The position numbers and the translations under genes were made by a program. Shown one piece after another: positions 1 to 10,818 of a DNA stretch of 64,000 nt. The stretch covers positions 43,411,501 through 43,475,500 of the forward strand of contig CP136893.1 of assembly GCA_034359265.1 (NCBI GenBank), read 5' to 3'. The notes beneath the pieces are model-generated. The model was not told the DNA's origin, searched no databases, and saw only the letters and a list, made by a program, of their open reading frames with translations. How positions within the stretch are numbered: position 1 is the first letter of the stretch; each line of letters begins with the position of its first letter. The DNA is from Canna indica (taxonomy: Eukaryota; Streptophyta; Magnoliopsida; Zingiberales; Cannaceae).

Positions 1-484
1 TTATCTAATTTTAACCCAAGGAACAATTATCGCCATTTTTTATGTCAAGAAACTATTTATGTCATATAGCCCTCCAAGGAGCTCCCTAGGCTTAGTGGAT
101 TTCGGGACGGTTTTCGGGTTTTCATGTTTTGGGTTTCGAATTTAGTTTTAGGGTTCTTTGCATCATTAAGAGGATATAAAACATATCTAGACACCCTAAA
201 TCTAAACTCTAACTTCTTGAAGAGTTCGAGCGCATCGACCAACGTCCTTCAGATTTTCTGATTTCTTCGATTTTTCCTATCGCGGACGTCGAGCGCTAAC
301 CGACTTGGAACCTGAAAGATTTCTCAATGAAATATTAGTTCCATATTTGTTATCATCAAAACCGAGATTAAGACCAATGTTGAAAACCTTAAGCCAACAG
401 TGCATGAGTTGAAGTCCCTTGACCTAGTGTGATATTTGAGGCTATAAGTGTATGATAGATGGTTATACCTAAGCCTACAATCTT

Positions 485-496
485 GCTCTGATACCA
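485..496 (-). other. Primer-binding site of the collapsed copia element
   Basis: GCTCTGATACCA on the plus strand is the complement of TGGTATCAGAGC, which pairs with the 3' end of initiator methionine tRNA. It sits 2 bp inside the LTR that starts at 499 and fixes that element's orientation as minus. Confidence 0.85.
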
Positions 497-498
497 AA

Positions 499-1681
499 TG
501 TGAGTGAAATATCCACACTAGAGGGGGGTGAATAGTGTATTTGCTCTAATTCAAATGTCTACATGCAATTCAACAAGTAAATTTATAGTGGTTCGACAAC
601 CCCGCGTACTCTACTACCTAAGCATCCCGCTTAGGATTTCACTTATAGTCCACTAGATTGGAGTTCCTTACAATGAGGACTTTTCCCGGAAAGTCTCCGC
701 TCTCACACCCGAAGGCACTTCCACACCCGGAAGTCTCCGCCTTCCTACCGAGAGCACTCCACCTCACTATCACCTAAGGACACTCTAGTCCTAGATTACA
801 AGGGTGTACTTATGTCTTTTCACTAAGGCAACAACCAACTCTTCACAAAAGCAATTATAACAAGTGAGAACAAAGTACAAGTTAAAGACAATAATAAAGA
901 GCTCAAAATAAATACAAACACGGTAGGAGCTCTTTCTTGCTTCCTCCTAATCCTTTAAGGCCTCAAGTAGATGCCTCTTCGAATCCAAGGAGACTTGAAG
1001 ATGAGTAGAAGGTTCAACAAGGGCAAGATTGAGAAATGAGGTTTAGAACTCAAGGAAATATGCTCAATCTTTCAAGGATAAACTCAATGAAGTGTTAGAA
1101 CCCTTATGATGTTGGTTTCGAGGGCTTTTATAGAGGTCCTATCAAGAGGGGGTCGAAACTAGCCATTAAACGAATCTATTTAGATCCGTTGGGCAATCTG
1201 GTCGACCGAGGATTGGCCACAGGTCAGCCAACTGGCTACAAAAAATCTTCCAGTAACCTTCCGGTCGATCCTCGGGCGACCTTCGGTCGATCCTCGGGCG
1301 ACCTTCGGTCGATCGAGGATTGGCCGCGGATCGGCCGAAACCCAAGCCAGTTTACTGAAACTAACTTTATGTTGATTTTTCACTTTGGGTTCGATTTCGA
1401 GTTTCGATTGGATTTTGGCTTTGCATAAATACATGGAGAGGGATGGTTTAAGGCACAAGAAGTATTTTACAACAAATTATAAGCCTAGATTTAACTTCTG
1501 ATTCGATCACCTCTGAAGCCGACAATACTTGAATTTTAGCGATTTCTTCTTGATTTTCCAATGAACTTCATGCGTGTATCGATCGCCCATCCTGATATCA
1601 GACACTTGATAAACCCATTAGAATAAGTTTCTTATCATCAAAATCAAGATGGTGACCAAGGTTGAAAACCTTAGGCCATCA
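499..1681 (-). repeat. 5' LTR of the collapsed copia element (1183 bp)
   Basis: Boundaries TGTGAG...CCATCA are set by the adjoining primer site and by comparison with the other copia LTRs in the window. It includes a block shared with the other LTRs (ACTACCTAAGCA..CCGCTTAGG near 610-635) and a GC-rich cluster of GGTCGATC/GGTCGACC words at about 1198-1345. Confidence 0.75.
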
Positions 1682-2720
1682 ATGAGAACCATAGTAGAGC
1701 GACCTTCCCTACGAAGATTGGAAAGGCTCGGTAGATCGCGGAGTCGGTCGCCTCGTGATAGTACATCACGGTTTGAAATGTCGTTAGGTGCAGTGCGGGG
1801 TCACCCGTGCCGTCGTAGGGTGTTAAAGTAGTGGGAAGCTCGTTAGCTCCTAGGCAAAAGACAAGTTGTCATAATATGCTTGGTGAAGGGTCCTGAGTCG
1901 AGGGGAGAGACTACCTAGATTCCTGAGACCCTGGGAGCCATGTCTTCTTCCGATCAAGGAGTGCTAGAGATTTCGTCTCGATTGACGAAAATTGGTCTCC
2001 TTCTTTCTGACTAGTTAGGCTCTGCATGCTCCGAATGATGATAGCGTTCGTGTTCAGCCGAGGGTTGCCCTTGAGGCTACGTTGGTATCTCAGTCTGTGT
2101 CGCTGGTTGTTGAGATTGTGCTTATATCTCGTTTGCTCGCTATCGGGGCTCTTTAGGGGAAAGGAGAGGGTCAATAACAGAGCGTCGCTCCTTGCTATTT
2201 TAGCGTTACTAGGCTGCGGTCGATCGTCGTCGTTGGATCATTGCTGGGTTCCAACCATTGTAGGGAGGTAATGCTTTACTCGCCCCCGCGGTGGGTGTCA
2301 GATGTTTCTGCCTGAGAGTCAGGGTCTTTCTGTCCAATCTGGTGTAACTCTGTGTCTAGTTCAACAGGTGGTGAACCTGCAAAAGACACTCTGACGCCCA
2401 AGTTAGAGTGACTCCAAGGTGGAAATTATGGAAATTAGAACTTAGGGTTACTTGGGTGCGCTGCGTCTATATATATTGTCTTGTAATCTCGCTAGGATTG
2501 TTGCTCATAATGGGTCGAGGTCAATCTCAGAGACGACGAGTTTATGATGATATGTCCCTCGTGATAAGGGAGGACATAGGAGTCCATGTTTGGCTGGGTG
2601 AGTCTCCCGAATGGAGCTGTTTGACTTAGCTTGAGTTTGGCTCAAAGGTGCTGCTTGGGCGAAGCCCCCTGGGCGGGGCTATGCGGTTTGGTTCAGAGTG
2701 GATAGTGGGGCATTGCTGGG
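1682..2720 (+). repeat. LTR-like fragment, Ty3/gypsy-type (family shared with 51434-52510)
   Basis: No convincing coding region. About 2280-2720 matches 52050-52510 in inverted orientation, sharing blocks such as CCTGCAAAAGACACTCTGACG and ATTAGAACTTAGGGTTACTTGGG. A TATA-like TATATATA lies near 2469. The style (a GC-rich block with a CCTGCAAAAG..GACGC segment) resembles LTRs of Tat-lineage Ty3/gypsy elements. That assignment is inferred from resemblance, not from linked coding sequence. The left edge abuts the copia LTR at 1681. Confidence 0.5.
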
Positions 2721-4466
2721 TCTAATTCGATCGAATCCAATTATTCTAATTAATCTAGTCCTTTATTATCGTTATTATTATTATACCAAAAAATATGTCG
2801 AATGATAACATTGAATTTTTTAAAGTTGCATATTTATACATAATTAAAGTTTTTCAAAAGTGATTGAAAATTTTTAGCAGTTGTCGTGATAAACATTCAA
2901 TTTATATAGAAAACATATGCTTTTGAATCTACTGTATAGTAAAATTGGAACTCTGGAAGTGAGTTGGGGAGTACGCACGGATTTTATACGACATCGCTGA
3001 GAGCTATTCTCATTGTTGCATTTGTTCTTTTCGAATTTTATAAGGCGGCGTTGCATTCTCTATGCTGTTTTTTTTTTATTTTGAGAAAAGGGAAAGGGGC
3101 AGTGCTGACGGCAGCCCTTTACCTTTTAATTTTGAGAAAGGGCAGCGATGAGGCAGCGCTGCCCTTTCTTATATATATTGTGTTTTATTTTTAATTTTTA
3201 ATTTTTTTCAATTTTTTTTATTTTTTTATTTTTAAACTTCACAGTTTTATTTTCTTTTTAAATGTAAAATTTTTTTCTTTCAAGTTTTATTTAATTTTAG
3301 TTTTAAATTTTAGTATTATGAAATTATATGATTTTTAATAATATTGTTCTATTTTATTTACTGCTTTTCAAATTTAGATTTTAAAACTTGATTGATCAAT
3401 TTTTAAATTTTGTTTTCTAATTTTCCAATTATATTAGGCTATTGCATTTAAAGGCATTTAAAAATCCAAATTAAGTAATATTTTTACTTGTAATATTTAT
3501 TATTTATAGGATTATTATATTTTAGATATTACACATTTGACCCTTTTATAATTTGATTAAACTTGAGTTTTTTATTCTTTGACTTATAACATTTCAAAAA
3601 AATTAAAATTTAAAAATGTTCTCAATTTCGATTTTTAATCTTTAAGAATTTATTTATTTATTTATTTTAGTTACTGCAATAAAGGAATCTAAAACTTCTA
3701 TTCGAACTTTATCTTTTCTATTGTTTAAATTTTTAAATTAAGTTTAACCTTCGTATTTTGGACAAAAAATTGAAAGTCCGAACTAAACTAAATTAAAATT
3801 TATTTTGCTTATACTATTATTTAATAAATATTTATTTTTAATTTTTTTTAATATCTTAGTTTTTCTATATGAATATCTTTTTAGTTCTGCATTTTTCAAA
3901 AAAAATTAAAACATCAAATTGAATGAAATTATAAATTCTATAATATATAGTTTTAAGTCAAATGATATTATATTATATGATGCATATACCTATTATATAA
4001 AGTTATCAATTCAGTTGGGCTCAAATGAAATATTTTATCATTCGAATGGATTTGAAATTTAATCATATTTTATTTAAATTAAATCAATCAAATTTTTAAA
4101 TTAATTAAAAAATTTATGAACCTTCGATAACAAAAAAAAAAGGTTTTAGCATTATAATTTTTCACATATTTTTAATATATATTCTCTTTATATAAATATA
4201 CATTTTTTACATTATATATATTCTCTTTTTTAGTTTTATTTTCTATATTATTATTGTTGTTGTTATTATTGTTTTGTTCTCCTCATCTATTATTTTTAAT
4301 ATATATTTTTTATTTTGATTGTATTGGTTCATATTATCTTTTGAGATATATATTTTTCATATATTTTATTATCATTTCTTAGTCTGTTAAAGATTTTTTA
4401 ATTTTTTTGAATTTCATTATGTATTTTAGCAAAAATTCAATACTTCCTTACCAATATATTTGATTA
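2721..4466. other. AT-rich spacer, no gene seen
   Basis: Strongly AT-rich sequence with many T and A homopolymer runs and no credible reading frame. A short GC-containing patch at 3090-3160 has two similar segments around GGGCAG..GCAGC..CCCTTT. This looks like old intergenic DNA that received the solo LTR at 4472. Confidence 0.6.
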
Positions 4467-4471
4467 TATTA
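4467..4471. repeat. Target site duplication TATTA (left)
   Basis: TATTA immediately before the outer solo LTR is repeated exactly at 18741-18745 immediately after it. This proves the two halves belong to one insertion. Confidence 0.85.
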
Positions 4472-5089
4472 TATCACGCCCCAAATTCGGGTCACGCGAC
4501 CGGCCAGAGTGCGGACAGACACTCCGAAGTCTAAACCATACAAACACATTAATCCATGCAATATAACCAAGTCAAGATGTCATAACATACACCTTAATCA
4601 TCAAAGTAGCTACTCGGTATCAATTTAAGTAAAAACTACATAACCAAATACCAATATTACATAAGTTCAAGTAACTACAAGACTCAGACAAACTATATGT
4701 CCCTTAAATAAACTCAAATCCGACTCAACTCGACTACACCAACGGGTTTCACAAAATAGCCACCGGAGTCCGCCGTCACCAGTCGCGTCATAACTCAATG
4801 ATCACGCTCTGCAAAATAACATACATAAAAGAATGGTGAGTTCAAAGAACTCAGTAAGTGGTCGTCTTGACCATCACCAAGCCAAATCATGTAAATAATT
4901 AATGCAATAACTATCTTTGTGTTCAAATGACTGATATAATCATGGTACATATTACTTGAGTAACTCGTGCACTACGCGCACCACACAGACTGACTCGGCC
5001 CATTTAGAGCAGTCATCTAATTACCCGCTTACAACTCACGAAGGGGGGGCTCGCTAGGCTGACCACCCCTAGCAAACCTCTCAACTCGG

Positions 5090-5265
5090 GCTCACTAAGC
5101 TAGGAAGGTCCACTAGCCTCAGTGCCCATAGCTCGGTCGGGAAATGCCCTTTGACCCATGTCACTCGGTCTCACTGAGCTAGGAAGGCCCTCTAGTCTAA
5201 GTGCCCATAATCGATCGGGAAAGGCTCTCTGACCCATGTCACTCGAGTTCACTGAGCTAGGAAGG
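5090..5265. repeat. About 78-bp tandem repeat in outer solo LTR
   Basis: The unit CTCACTGAGCTAGGAAGG..AGTGCCCATA..CGGGAAA..GACCCATGTCACTCG recurs about three times. The third unit is cut by the LTR at 5266 and resumes at 16738-16800 (CCCTCTAACCTCAGTGCCC), which independently confirms the nesting. Confidence 0.75.
5261..5265. repeat. Target site duplication GAAGG (left)
   Basis: GAAGG directly precedes TGTAATATC at 5266 and is repeated exactly at 16733-16737, directly after GGGGCGTAACA. Confidence 0.9.
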
Positions 5266-5631
5266 TGTAATATCTCAGATATTTAAATTTATTATTTTTC
5301 CTTTTATGTATATTTGCCAGCCTAGCGGACTAGTTCGTGGTTGAGCCGAGTCGACTCATGATCCGGAGCGAGCTTGCGAGCTCGGATAAGTAGAATATAA
5401 ATTTATAAATTTATAAATTTTTAGGCTTGGGTAGTTGAGAGTATTTAATTTGGTGTTGTGTGCGCATAATTGTTAATTATGTTCATATGAGTATTTAATT
5501 AATTATTCGTGATTTATTTGAATGAGATTAATTAAATTATTTAAGTCTATCGAATTAGCGGATTTTGATTTTGGCTTAAGGTGGATGCGGGTTGTGAATT
5601 AAGGGTTTAAGAGGTTAGGTTGAGGAGGGTG

Positions 5632-5638
5632 TATAAAA
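5632..5638 (+). promoter_or_regulatory. LTR TATA box
   Basis: TATAAAA follows GAGGAGGGTG; the sister LTR has the same layout at 63519-63525 (GAGGGAATATAAAACC). Conservation of position in both copies supports a core promoter of the LTR. Confidence 0.6.
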
Positions 5639-5760
5639 ACCCTCCCTCATGGCTTGTGGCTCCTATTTTGGAGCCACCTAAAAAGTTGAGAAAGGGAGCC
5701 AGCCATCAGCCCCCTTTCTCTTTTCTCCTTGGAGCCACAGCCACCCAGAGCCGAGCCGAG

Positions 5761-5880
5761 CCGTCAGATTCTTCTTCCTCTTCCTTCTTTCTCTTTGGAG
5801 CTGAGCCGAGAGGAGCCGAGCCGTCAGATTCTTCTTCCTCTTCCTTCTTTCTCTTTGGAGCCGAGCCGAGAGGAGCCAAG
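5761..5880 (+). repeat. 60-bp tandem duplication in solo LTR
   Basis: Two nearly identical 60-bp units (5761-5820 and 5821-5880) begin CCGTCAGATTCTTCTTCC and end GAGCCGAGAGGAGCC. The sister LTR at about 63640-63740 has related, non-duplicated pyrimidine-rich sequence. Proline/serine- or lysine/glutamate-rich open frames here result from the repeat. Confidence 0.85.
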
Positions 5881-6790
5881 CCGAGCCGCCTGCTTCCTCT
5901 CCCTCTCTTCTTTCCCCTTGGAGCCATTTTTTAGGTTGAGCCATCGGCCTTTTGAAATCGGATTCGAGACCGTCGTCATGAATTTTTTTCCTAATATTTT
6001 TCCAAATTAAGGTTAGTGGTTTACCCTCTCTCTTCGGGATTTTAATCAGATTTTTTGAAGCTGTTCGTGACGGCTCGGTATTTATGCCTTGTTCTTGGAT
6101 ATTATTTGAGTTCTTGCCATGTTTTCTTGATGTGCAAATCATGATTTATTCTCCCAATTTGGTTTCTTGATTTGTGGATTGCATACTTAGAATTAAATCT
6201 GTGATTTTGGGTAAAAATCATGTGGTAGGATTAAGATCTTGATAATGACTAATTAAGGATTCTTGAGAAGGGGGTTCTTGATCTTAATGCTTGATTCTTG
6301 ATTTAGGAATTCTTGTTATATATGCTAGTTTTTATTTAGTAAAATTATGAGATTGTATGCATGATTGGCATGATGATTTGAATCTGTGATGTTAGAAATT
6401 TGGGGATTTAATTCTGTAAAATTCGGATTTTATTCCTTGATGTGCTGGAAATTTCAGTTTTCTAAAATTTATATGTTGTTTGTTGAATCTGGGCTGATTT
6501 TTGATTTCTCTGTTATTATGTGCTTAGATCTCTGAACATAGTCATGTAACCTATCGTTTCGATCGGAAAACATAGTTTGGAAATATTGAACACACTTTGG
6601 AGACTAGATTTGGGTCAAACACAGCAATTCTGGGCAGAACAGTAACCTAAAATAAAACAATAAACCAAAACAAAACCCAAATTGAGATGATCTAAAATTT
6701 AATTCTGTAATTAAAATTGGATCTAAGGGTAAGCAAAATTTGTTATGAACCAACTTACAAGGTATTCATGAAATAAAACCACACAGGCTT

Positions 6791-8056
6791 TGTTGTCTTA
6801 AGGGTCTCTCTTAAGTCTCGATCTTTATTTTGATGATAATAAACATGTATTTAATCCAAGTGTGTAGTTTTGAGTTCATGTTGAGGTTGCGATACGCATG
6901 CCTAATCCGTTCAAACGAGACGACAGAAAAGATCGTCAAAAGAACGGAAGAAGAAATCATTGAAGAAAAGCTCTGGATTAAGTCAAGAAGATTTAATGTA
7001 ATATGTCCCTAGAATAGTTTATCCCAAGCCTAAAATCGGAAATCGCAAGAAATTGGCAGAAGCCAATGTGGCGAAGGACAAATAGCTGGGCTACGTCGGT
7101 CGACCGGTTGGTCGACCGATAGTGGCAAAAATTTGGCAGAAAGGTAGCGGTCGATCGACCTAAAGATGGCCTCTATCGCGCGATTCGCTGCAGCAATTTG
7201 GTCGATTGAATGTCGGAAGATTTGTTGGCGGTCAACAGACCTCTCTCAGCTGCGAGCGGTCGCACTAGGCGGTCGATCCGTCGGTCGACCGATAGATCGA
7301 CCGGGCACGATTGAACGGGCACGATCGAACGGGCTCAACGGTCGACTTTTCGCTCGTTGAACGGTCCGTTCAAGTGAGGGGTTATAAATACCCCTCACCA
7401 AACTTCATTAAACACTTTTTGTGATCCTACTTGAGCATTAAAAGAGTTCATAAAAGCCTTCAAAGAACTTCACCTGTGCGCGCGCTCTCTGCTCCCAATC
7501 TCGACATCTTCCAGGCGGTGCTTCTCTCTGCTTCAACTGTACTGCATTCATTGAAGTCATCATCCTGTTGCAAGTTGAAGAAAAGAAGGCAGTGGAAAGA
7601 AGCTTGGTTCAAGTTTTCTTTCTTTAGCTCTTTCCTTGTATTTGTACTTTGTTGAATCTTGTTTTCAAGTTGATAGCTTGCTAGGTGTGCTAGGAAACAC
7701 TTAGGGTCATCTTTGTAGAATTGTGTTTTGCCTAGGTGAATAGGATTGAGGTGTTCTCCAAGTGTGGGAGAAGGGTGTCCTCAAGTGTATTCAAAGGGAA
7801 ACATAATTTCTATAAAGTAGTGTTTAGAAATCCTTGGTAAGGAGCCAAGGTAGTGGAGTAGGCGGTTGTCCGAACCACTATAAATAGTCTTATTTGCATT
7901 GCTTGTTTACTTGCTTTATCATTGTTATTGAATTGTCATCATATCAATCATTAAAGAATACTTGCATTAAGTTAAGATAAAATTAAGTTAAAAGAAAATT
8001 TAAAAAGGGGCTTGACACTATTCAGCCCCCCTTCTAGTGTCAAGATCTATCCAACA
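6791..8056 (+). repeat. 5' LTR of copia element (1266 bp)
   Basis: Starts TGTTGTCTTAAGGG and ends ATCTATCCAACA, matching the 3' LTR at 14172-15642. It carries a GGTCGACC-rich cluster at 7095-7330, a TATA box at 7382-7390 (TTATAAATA), and the pyrimidine tract CAGCCCCCCTTCTAGTG just before its end. A segment present at 14420-14580 of the 3' LTR is missing here. Confidence 0.9.
7382..7390 (+). promoter_or_regulatory. TATA box in 5' LTR
   Basis: TTATAAATA in the context GAGGGGTTATAAATACCCC is preserved at 14960-14968 in the 3' LTR. It is the likely core promoter that defines the U3/R border. Confidence 0.6.
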
Positions 8057-8058
8057 AT

Positions 8059-8070
8059 TGGTATCAGAGC
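8059..8070 (+). other. Primer-binding site (initiator tRNA-Met)
   Basis: TGGTATCAGAGC starts 2 bp after the 5' LTR and is the standard copia primer site. Confidence 0.95.
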
Positions 8071-8113
8071 AACGTAGGAGGCTAAGATTTAATCATCTTC
8101 CCTACAAGTCATT

Positions 8114-9106
8114 ATGTCTAGTGAAATTCAATTAGCTCAAGGGTCCTCTACTAACACTCTACCACTATTCGTTGGGAACAACTATGGCTATTGGAAGATC
8201 CGCATGAATGACTTCCTTCAATCCTTAGGCATGGATGTATGGAGGATGATCCTAGTAGAGTATAAACAACCCGACAAGGACATGGATAAATGGGACCAAA
8301 AGGAAGTTAGGCTCTTTAATACTAATACCAAGGCCGTCAATGCTCTATATTGCGGCCTATCAATTAATGAATTTAATAGAATCTCTATATGCAAGTCCAC
8401 ATACGAAGTGTGGAAAGTCCTAGAGACCACCCATGAAGGGACTTCGCAAGTAAAGGAATCCAAAATCAATTTACTCATGCATGACTATGAAATGTTTAAA
8501 ATACTTTCACATGAGTCTATTGATGCCATGCATGCTAGGTTTCAAAATATTACGAATGGCTTAGCTAACCTTGGCAGGGAGATAAGGGAAGATGAGAAGG
8601 TAAGGAAGCTCCTTCGTTCCCTTCCAAAATCTTGGGAATCCAAAGTGACGGCCATCATGGAAGCCAAGGATTTGAGCAAGCTAAAGATCACCGAGCTCAT
8701 TGGGTCTCTCATGACACATGAGACCCACATGAAGCAATATCAAGAAGAAGATGCTTCTAAAGGCAAGACCATTGCCTTAAAAGCGTCACATCGGGCCGAA
8801 GAGTCATCATCATCCGAAGAAGAGACGGATGACCTTGAAGAAATGGCAATGCTTGCCAGAAGGTTCATGAGCTTCATGAGGGGAGGCATGAGGAAAGGAA
8901 GAAGTGGCTACACTTGCTACAATTGCAACAAGACGGGGCACCTAAGAAAGGATTGCCCGCTTCTAAAGATGGCCACTACCTCCAACCCTCACAAGAAAGA
9001 AAAGTACAAGAAGAAGAAGAAGAAGGCAATGATGGCTACATGGGACGAAAGCGATGCCTCATCAAGTGAAGAAGAGGACAGGAGTGAAAAGCAAACCTTT
9101 GCTTGA
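8114..9106 (+). CDS. Copia Gag (capsid/nucleocapsid), N-terminal part
   Basis: 330-codon open frame starting 44 bp after the primer site. The N-terminal part (residues 15-200) is the copia gag fold with YWKIRMNDFL, TYEVWKVLETTHEGT and VRKLLRSLPKSWESKVTAI. A zinc knuckle CYNCNKTGHLRKDC (CX2CX4HX4C) lies at about residue 268-281, followed by a lysine-rich stretch. Gag forms the virus-like particle that packages element RNA. This is the only long uninterrupted frame of the element. It ends in TGA where a longer Gag-Pol reading would be expected, and the next frame overlaps it by a few bases. Confidence 0.9.
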   Translation: MSSEIQLAQGSSTNTLPLFVGNNYGYWKIRMNDFLQSLGMDVWRMILVEYKQPDKDMDKWDQKEVRLFNTNTKAVNALYCGLSINEFNRISICKSTYEVWKVLETTHEGTSQVKESKINLLMHDYEMFKILSHESIDAMHARFQNITNGLANLGREIREDEKVRKLLRSLPKSWESKVTAIMEAKDLSKLKITELIGSLMTHETHMKQYQEEDASKGKTIALKASHRAEESSSSEEETDDLEEMAMLARRFMSFMRGGMRKGRSGYTCYNCNKTGHLRKDCPLLKMATTSNPHKKEKYKKKKKKAMMATWDESDASSSEEEDRSEKQTFA

Positions 9107-9767
9107 TGGCAAAGGATGATGAGGTAAAATTTAATTTTGGTGAAAATTCATTTACTCAAGAAGAATTACAAATTGAATTTGAGCAAATGCATGATGAGTT
9201 CATTACAATTAGAAGAAAATTTAGAGATCTCAAAAAGGACAATAGATCCTTAGAAATTGAAAATGATAGCTTATTACATTCATGTAAAGACCTTAGGAAA
9301 GAAATAGACAATCTTAAAGAAGAAAATTGCACCCTAGAAAAGGCTAAGAAAGACCTAGAGATTGATAATGAAAAATTAAAAAAGAAAATAAGTATTTATG
9401 TGATACAGTAGAGCATTTAAATGATAGCATGCTTACATTAAAAATGGAACTTTGCATGCTCAATGAAAAGATGACAACTATTCAAAATGTCATGCCAAAA
9501 ATTGTCAATGAAAAGAAATCATCACACTCCTATGCTCACACACACACACAAAGAAAATTTTATGGAAATTATTTCTCTTGTGGTATTTTTGGCCACATGG
9601 CAAAAGATTGTGCTTTAAGAAGGAACCAACATGCAAGATTCACATGGGTTCCAAAATTGACTAACACCCAAGGACCTAAGGAAATTTGGGTACCTAATGA
9701 AGTTTCTATTCCTTTTATAGATGGAGAAGCATCATCAACCAAGTACGAGTACTTGGATATTGGATAG
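9103..9767 (+). pseudogene. Copia Gag C-terminal coiled coil and second zinc knuckle, broken
   Basis: Two frames (9103-9411 and 9429-9767) continue the gag part of the polyprotein. The first is a long charged coiled coil (repeated LKKDNRSLEIENDSL-type heptads). The second carries the second knuckle SCGIFGHMAKDC, whose first cysteine is changed to tyrosine, and the typical linker WVPK..NTQGPKEIWVPN. A TAG at 9409-9411 and a frame change separate it from the parts on either side. The same coiled coil and knuckle pattern occurs in the two gag-only elements at 43784 and 56417. Confidence 0.8.
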
Positions 9768-10149
9768 CAGTTGCTCCAAGCACATGATGGGAGACATCAA
9801 TTTGTTTGCAACCCTATCAAGTAAAGATGGTGGACATGTCACATTTGGAGACAATGACAAAGGTAAGATTGTTGGCATTGGTGACATAGGTATACTCCCG
9901 TACCCATGTATCAAAAATATTTTGTTAGTTGATGGTTTAAAGCATAATTTGATTAGCATATCCCAATTATATGATCATGGGTACATAATTATCTTTGAGG
10001 CATCTAAATGCATTATTAGAAGTATACCCTCAATTGACGTCATGTTCATAGGAAATAGGCAAGAAAATGTATACACCCTAGAATTAAATGTCTTGCCCAA
10101 TCGTCATATTAGATGCTTAGTTGTCATGGAAAATGACTCTTGGTTGTAG
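9721..10149 (+). pseudogene. Copia aspartic protease and GAG-pre-integrase start, broken
   Basis: The protease active-site region reads WILDSSCSKHM, where the family has D-S/T-G, so glycine is replaced by serine. HVTFGDNDKGKIVGIGDIG and LLVDGLKHNLISISQL are conserved protease-region motifs. The frame ends at TAG (10147-10149), which stands at the position of the tryptophan before the HRRLGHAS pre-integrase motif. The protease normally cuts the Gag-Pol polyprotein. Confidence 0.85.
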
Positions 10150-10818
10150 CATAGAAGGCTAGGACATGCTAGCATGAGCCTCATCCAAGAGATATCTAGG
10201 AAAGACCTAGTAAAAGGATTACCTAAGATAAAGTTTGAAAAAGATAAGCTTTGTGATGCATGTCAACTAAGTAAGCAAGTAAAATCATCATTCCATAGTA
10301 TTAATCAAGTTAGTATATCTAGAATTCTTGAGCTTGTGCACATGGATCTTTTTGGTCCATGTGATGTGGCTAGTCTAGGTGGAAAGCTTTATTGCTATGT
10401 ATTGGTTGATGACTTTTTTAGACTTACTTGGGTTTTCTTTTTGGCTAAGAAAAATGAAATTTTTGAGTTTTTCAAAAAAATTGCAAAGAAAGTTTCAAAT
10501 GAAAAAGGAGTTTCTATTTTGAAAATTAGGAGTGACAATGGAGGGGAGTTTTAAAATGAAAAAATTTTGGAGTTTTGAGATGATTTAGGTATTCAACATA
10601 CCTTTTCTTCCCCTAGGACCCCTCAACAAAATGGGGTGGTTGAGAGGAAAAATAGAACTTTACAAGAAATGGCTAGGACTATGTTATGAGAAAATAATTT
10701 GCCTAAATATTTTTGGGCCGAAGCCATAAATACTTCGTGTTATGTTCTTAATCGAGTTTTATTAAGATCAAAAATAAAGAAAACACCTTTTGAGCTTTGA
10801 AATGGAAAAATCCCAAAT
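10150..10818 (+). pseudogene. Copia integrase, several stops
   Basis: Follows the protease in frame after a TAG. Seen in order: HRRLGHASMSLI, the zinc-binding CDACQLSKQ, the catalytic-core HMDLFGPCDV and VDDFFRLTWVFF, then IRSDNGGEF, which ends at a TAA. PQQNGVVERKNRTLQEMAR lies beyond further stops near 10576. Two more stops occur near 10689 and 10798; the latter interrupts an FEL*NGKIPN motif where tryptophan is expected. The catalytic D, D and E positions are recognisable, but the protein cannot be made whole. Confidence 0.85.

Larger units (their letters stand above)
1..1681 (-). mobile_element. Copia LTR retrotransposon remnant with collapsed interior
   Basis: Two LTR-like segments in minus orientation are separated by only about 100 bp. 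The first (1-399) is the tail of an LTR ending CCAACA and starts outside the window. The second (499-1681) begins TGTGAGTGAAATATCC, carries the lineage signature GAGGGGGGTGAATAGTG, and ends CCATCA. Between them lie about 85 bp of remnant and a primer-binding site. No gag or pol remains, so almost the whole interior was deleted while both LTRs survived. The missing left end prevents a target-site-duplication check. The family resembles the copia elements further right in the window. Confidence 0.75.

Noticed and set aside
5620..6142. Ser/Pro-rich plus-strand and Lys/Glu-rich minus-strand open frames
   Set aside because: Compositional by-products of the pyrimidine-rich LTR and its 60-bp duplication; similar frames recur in the sister LTR at 63440-63935.
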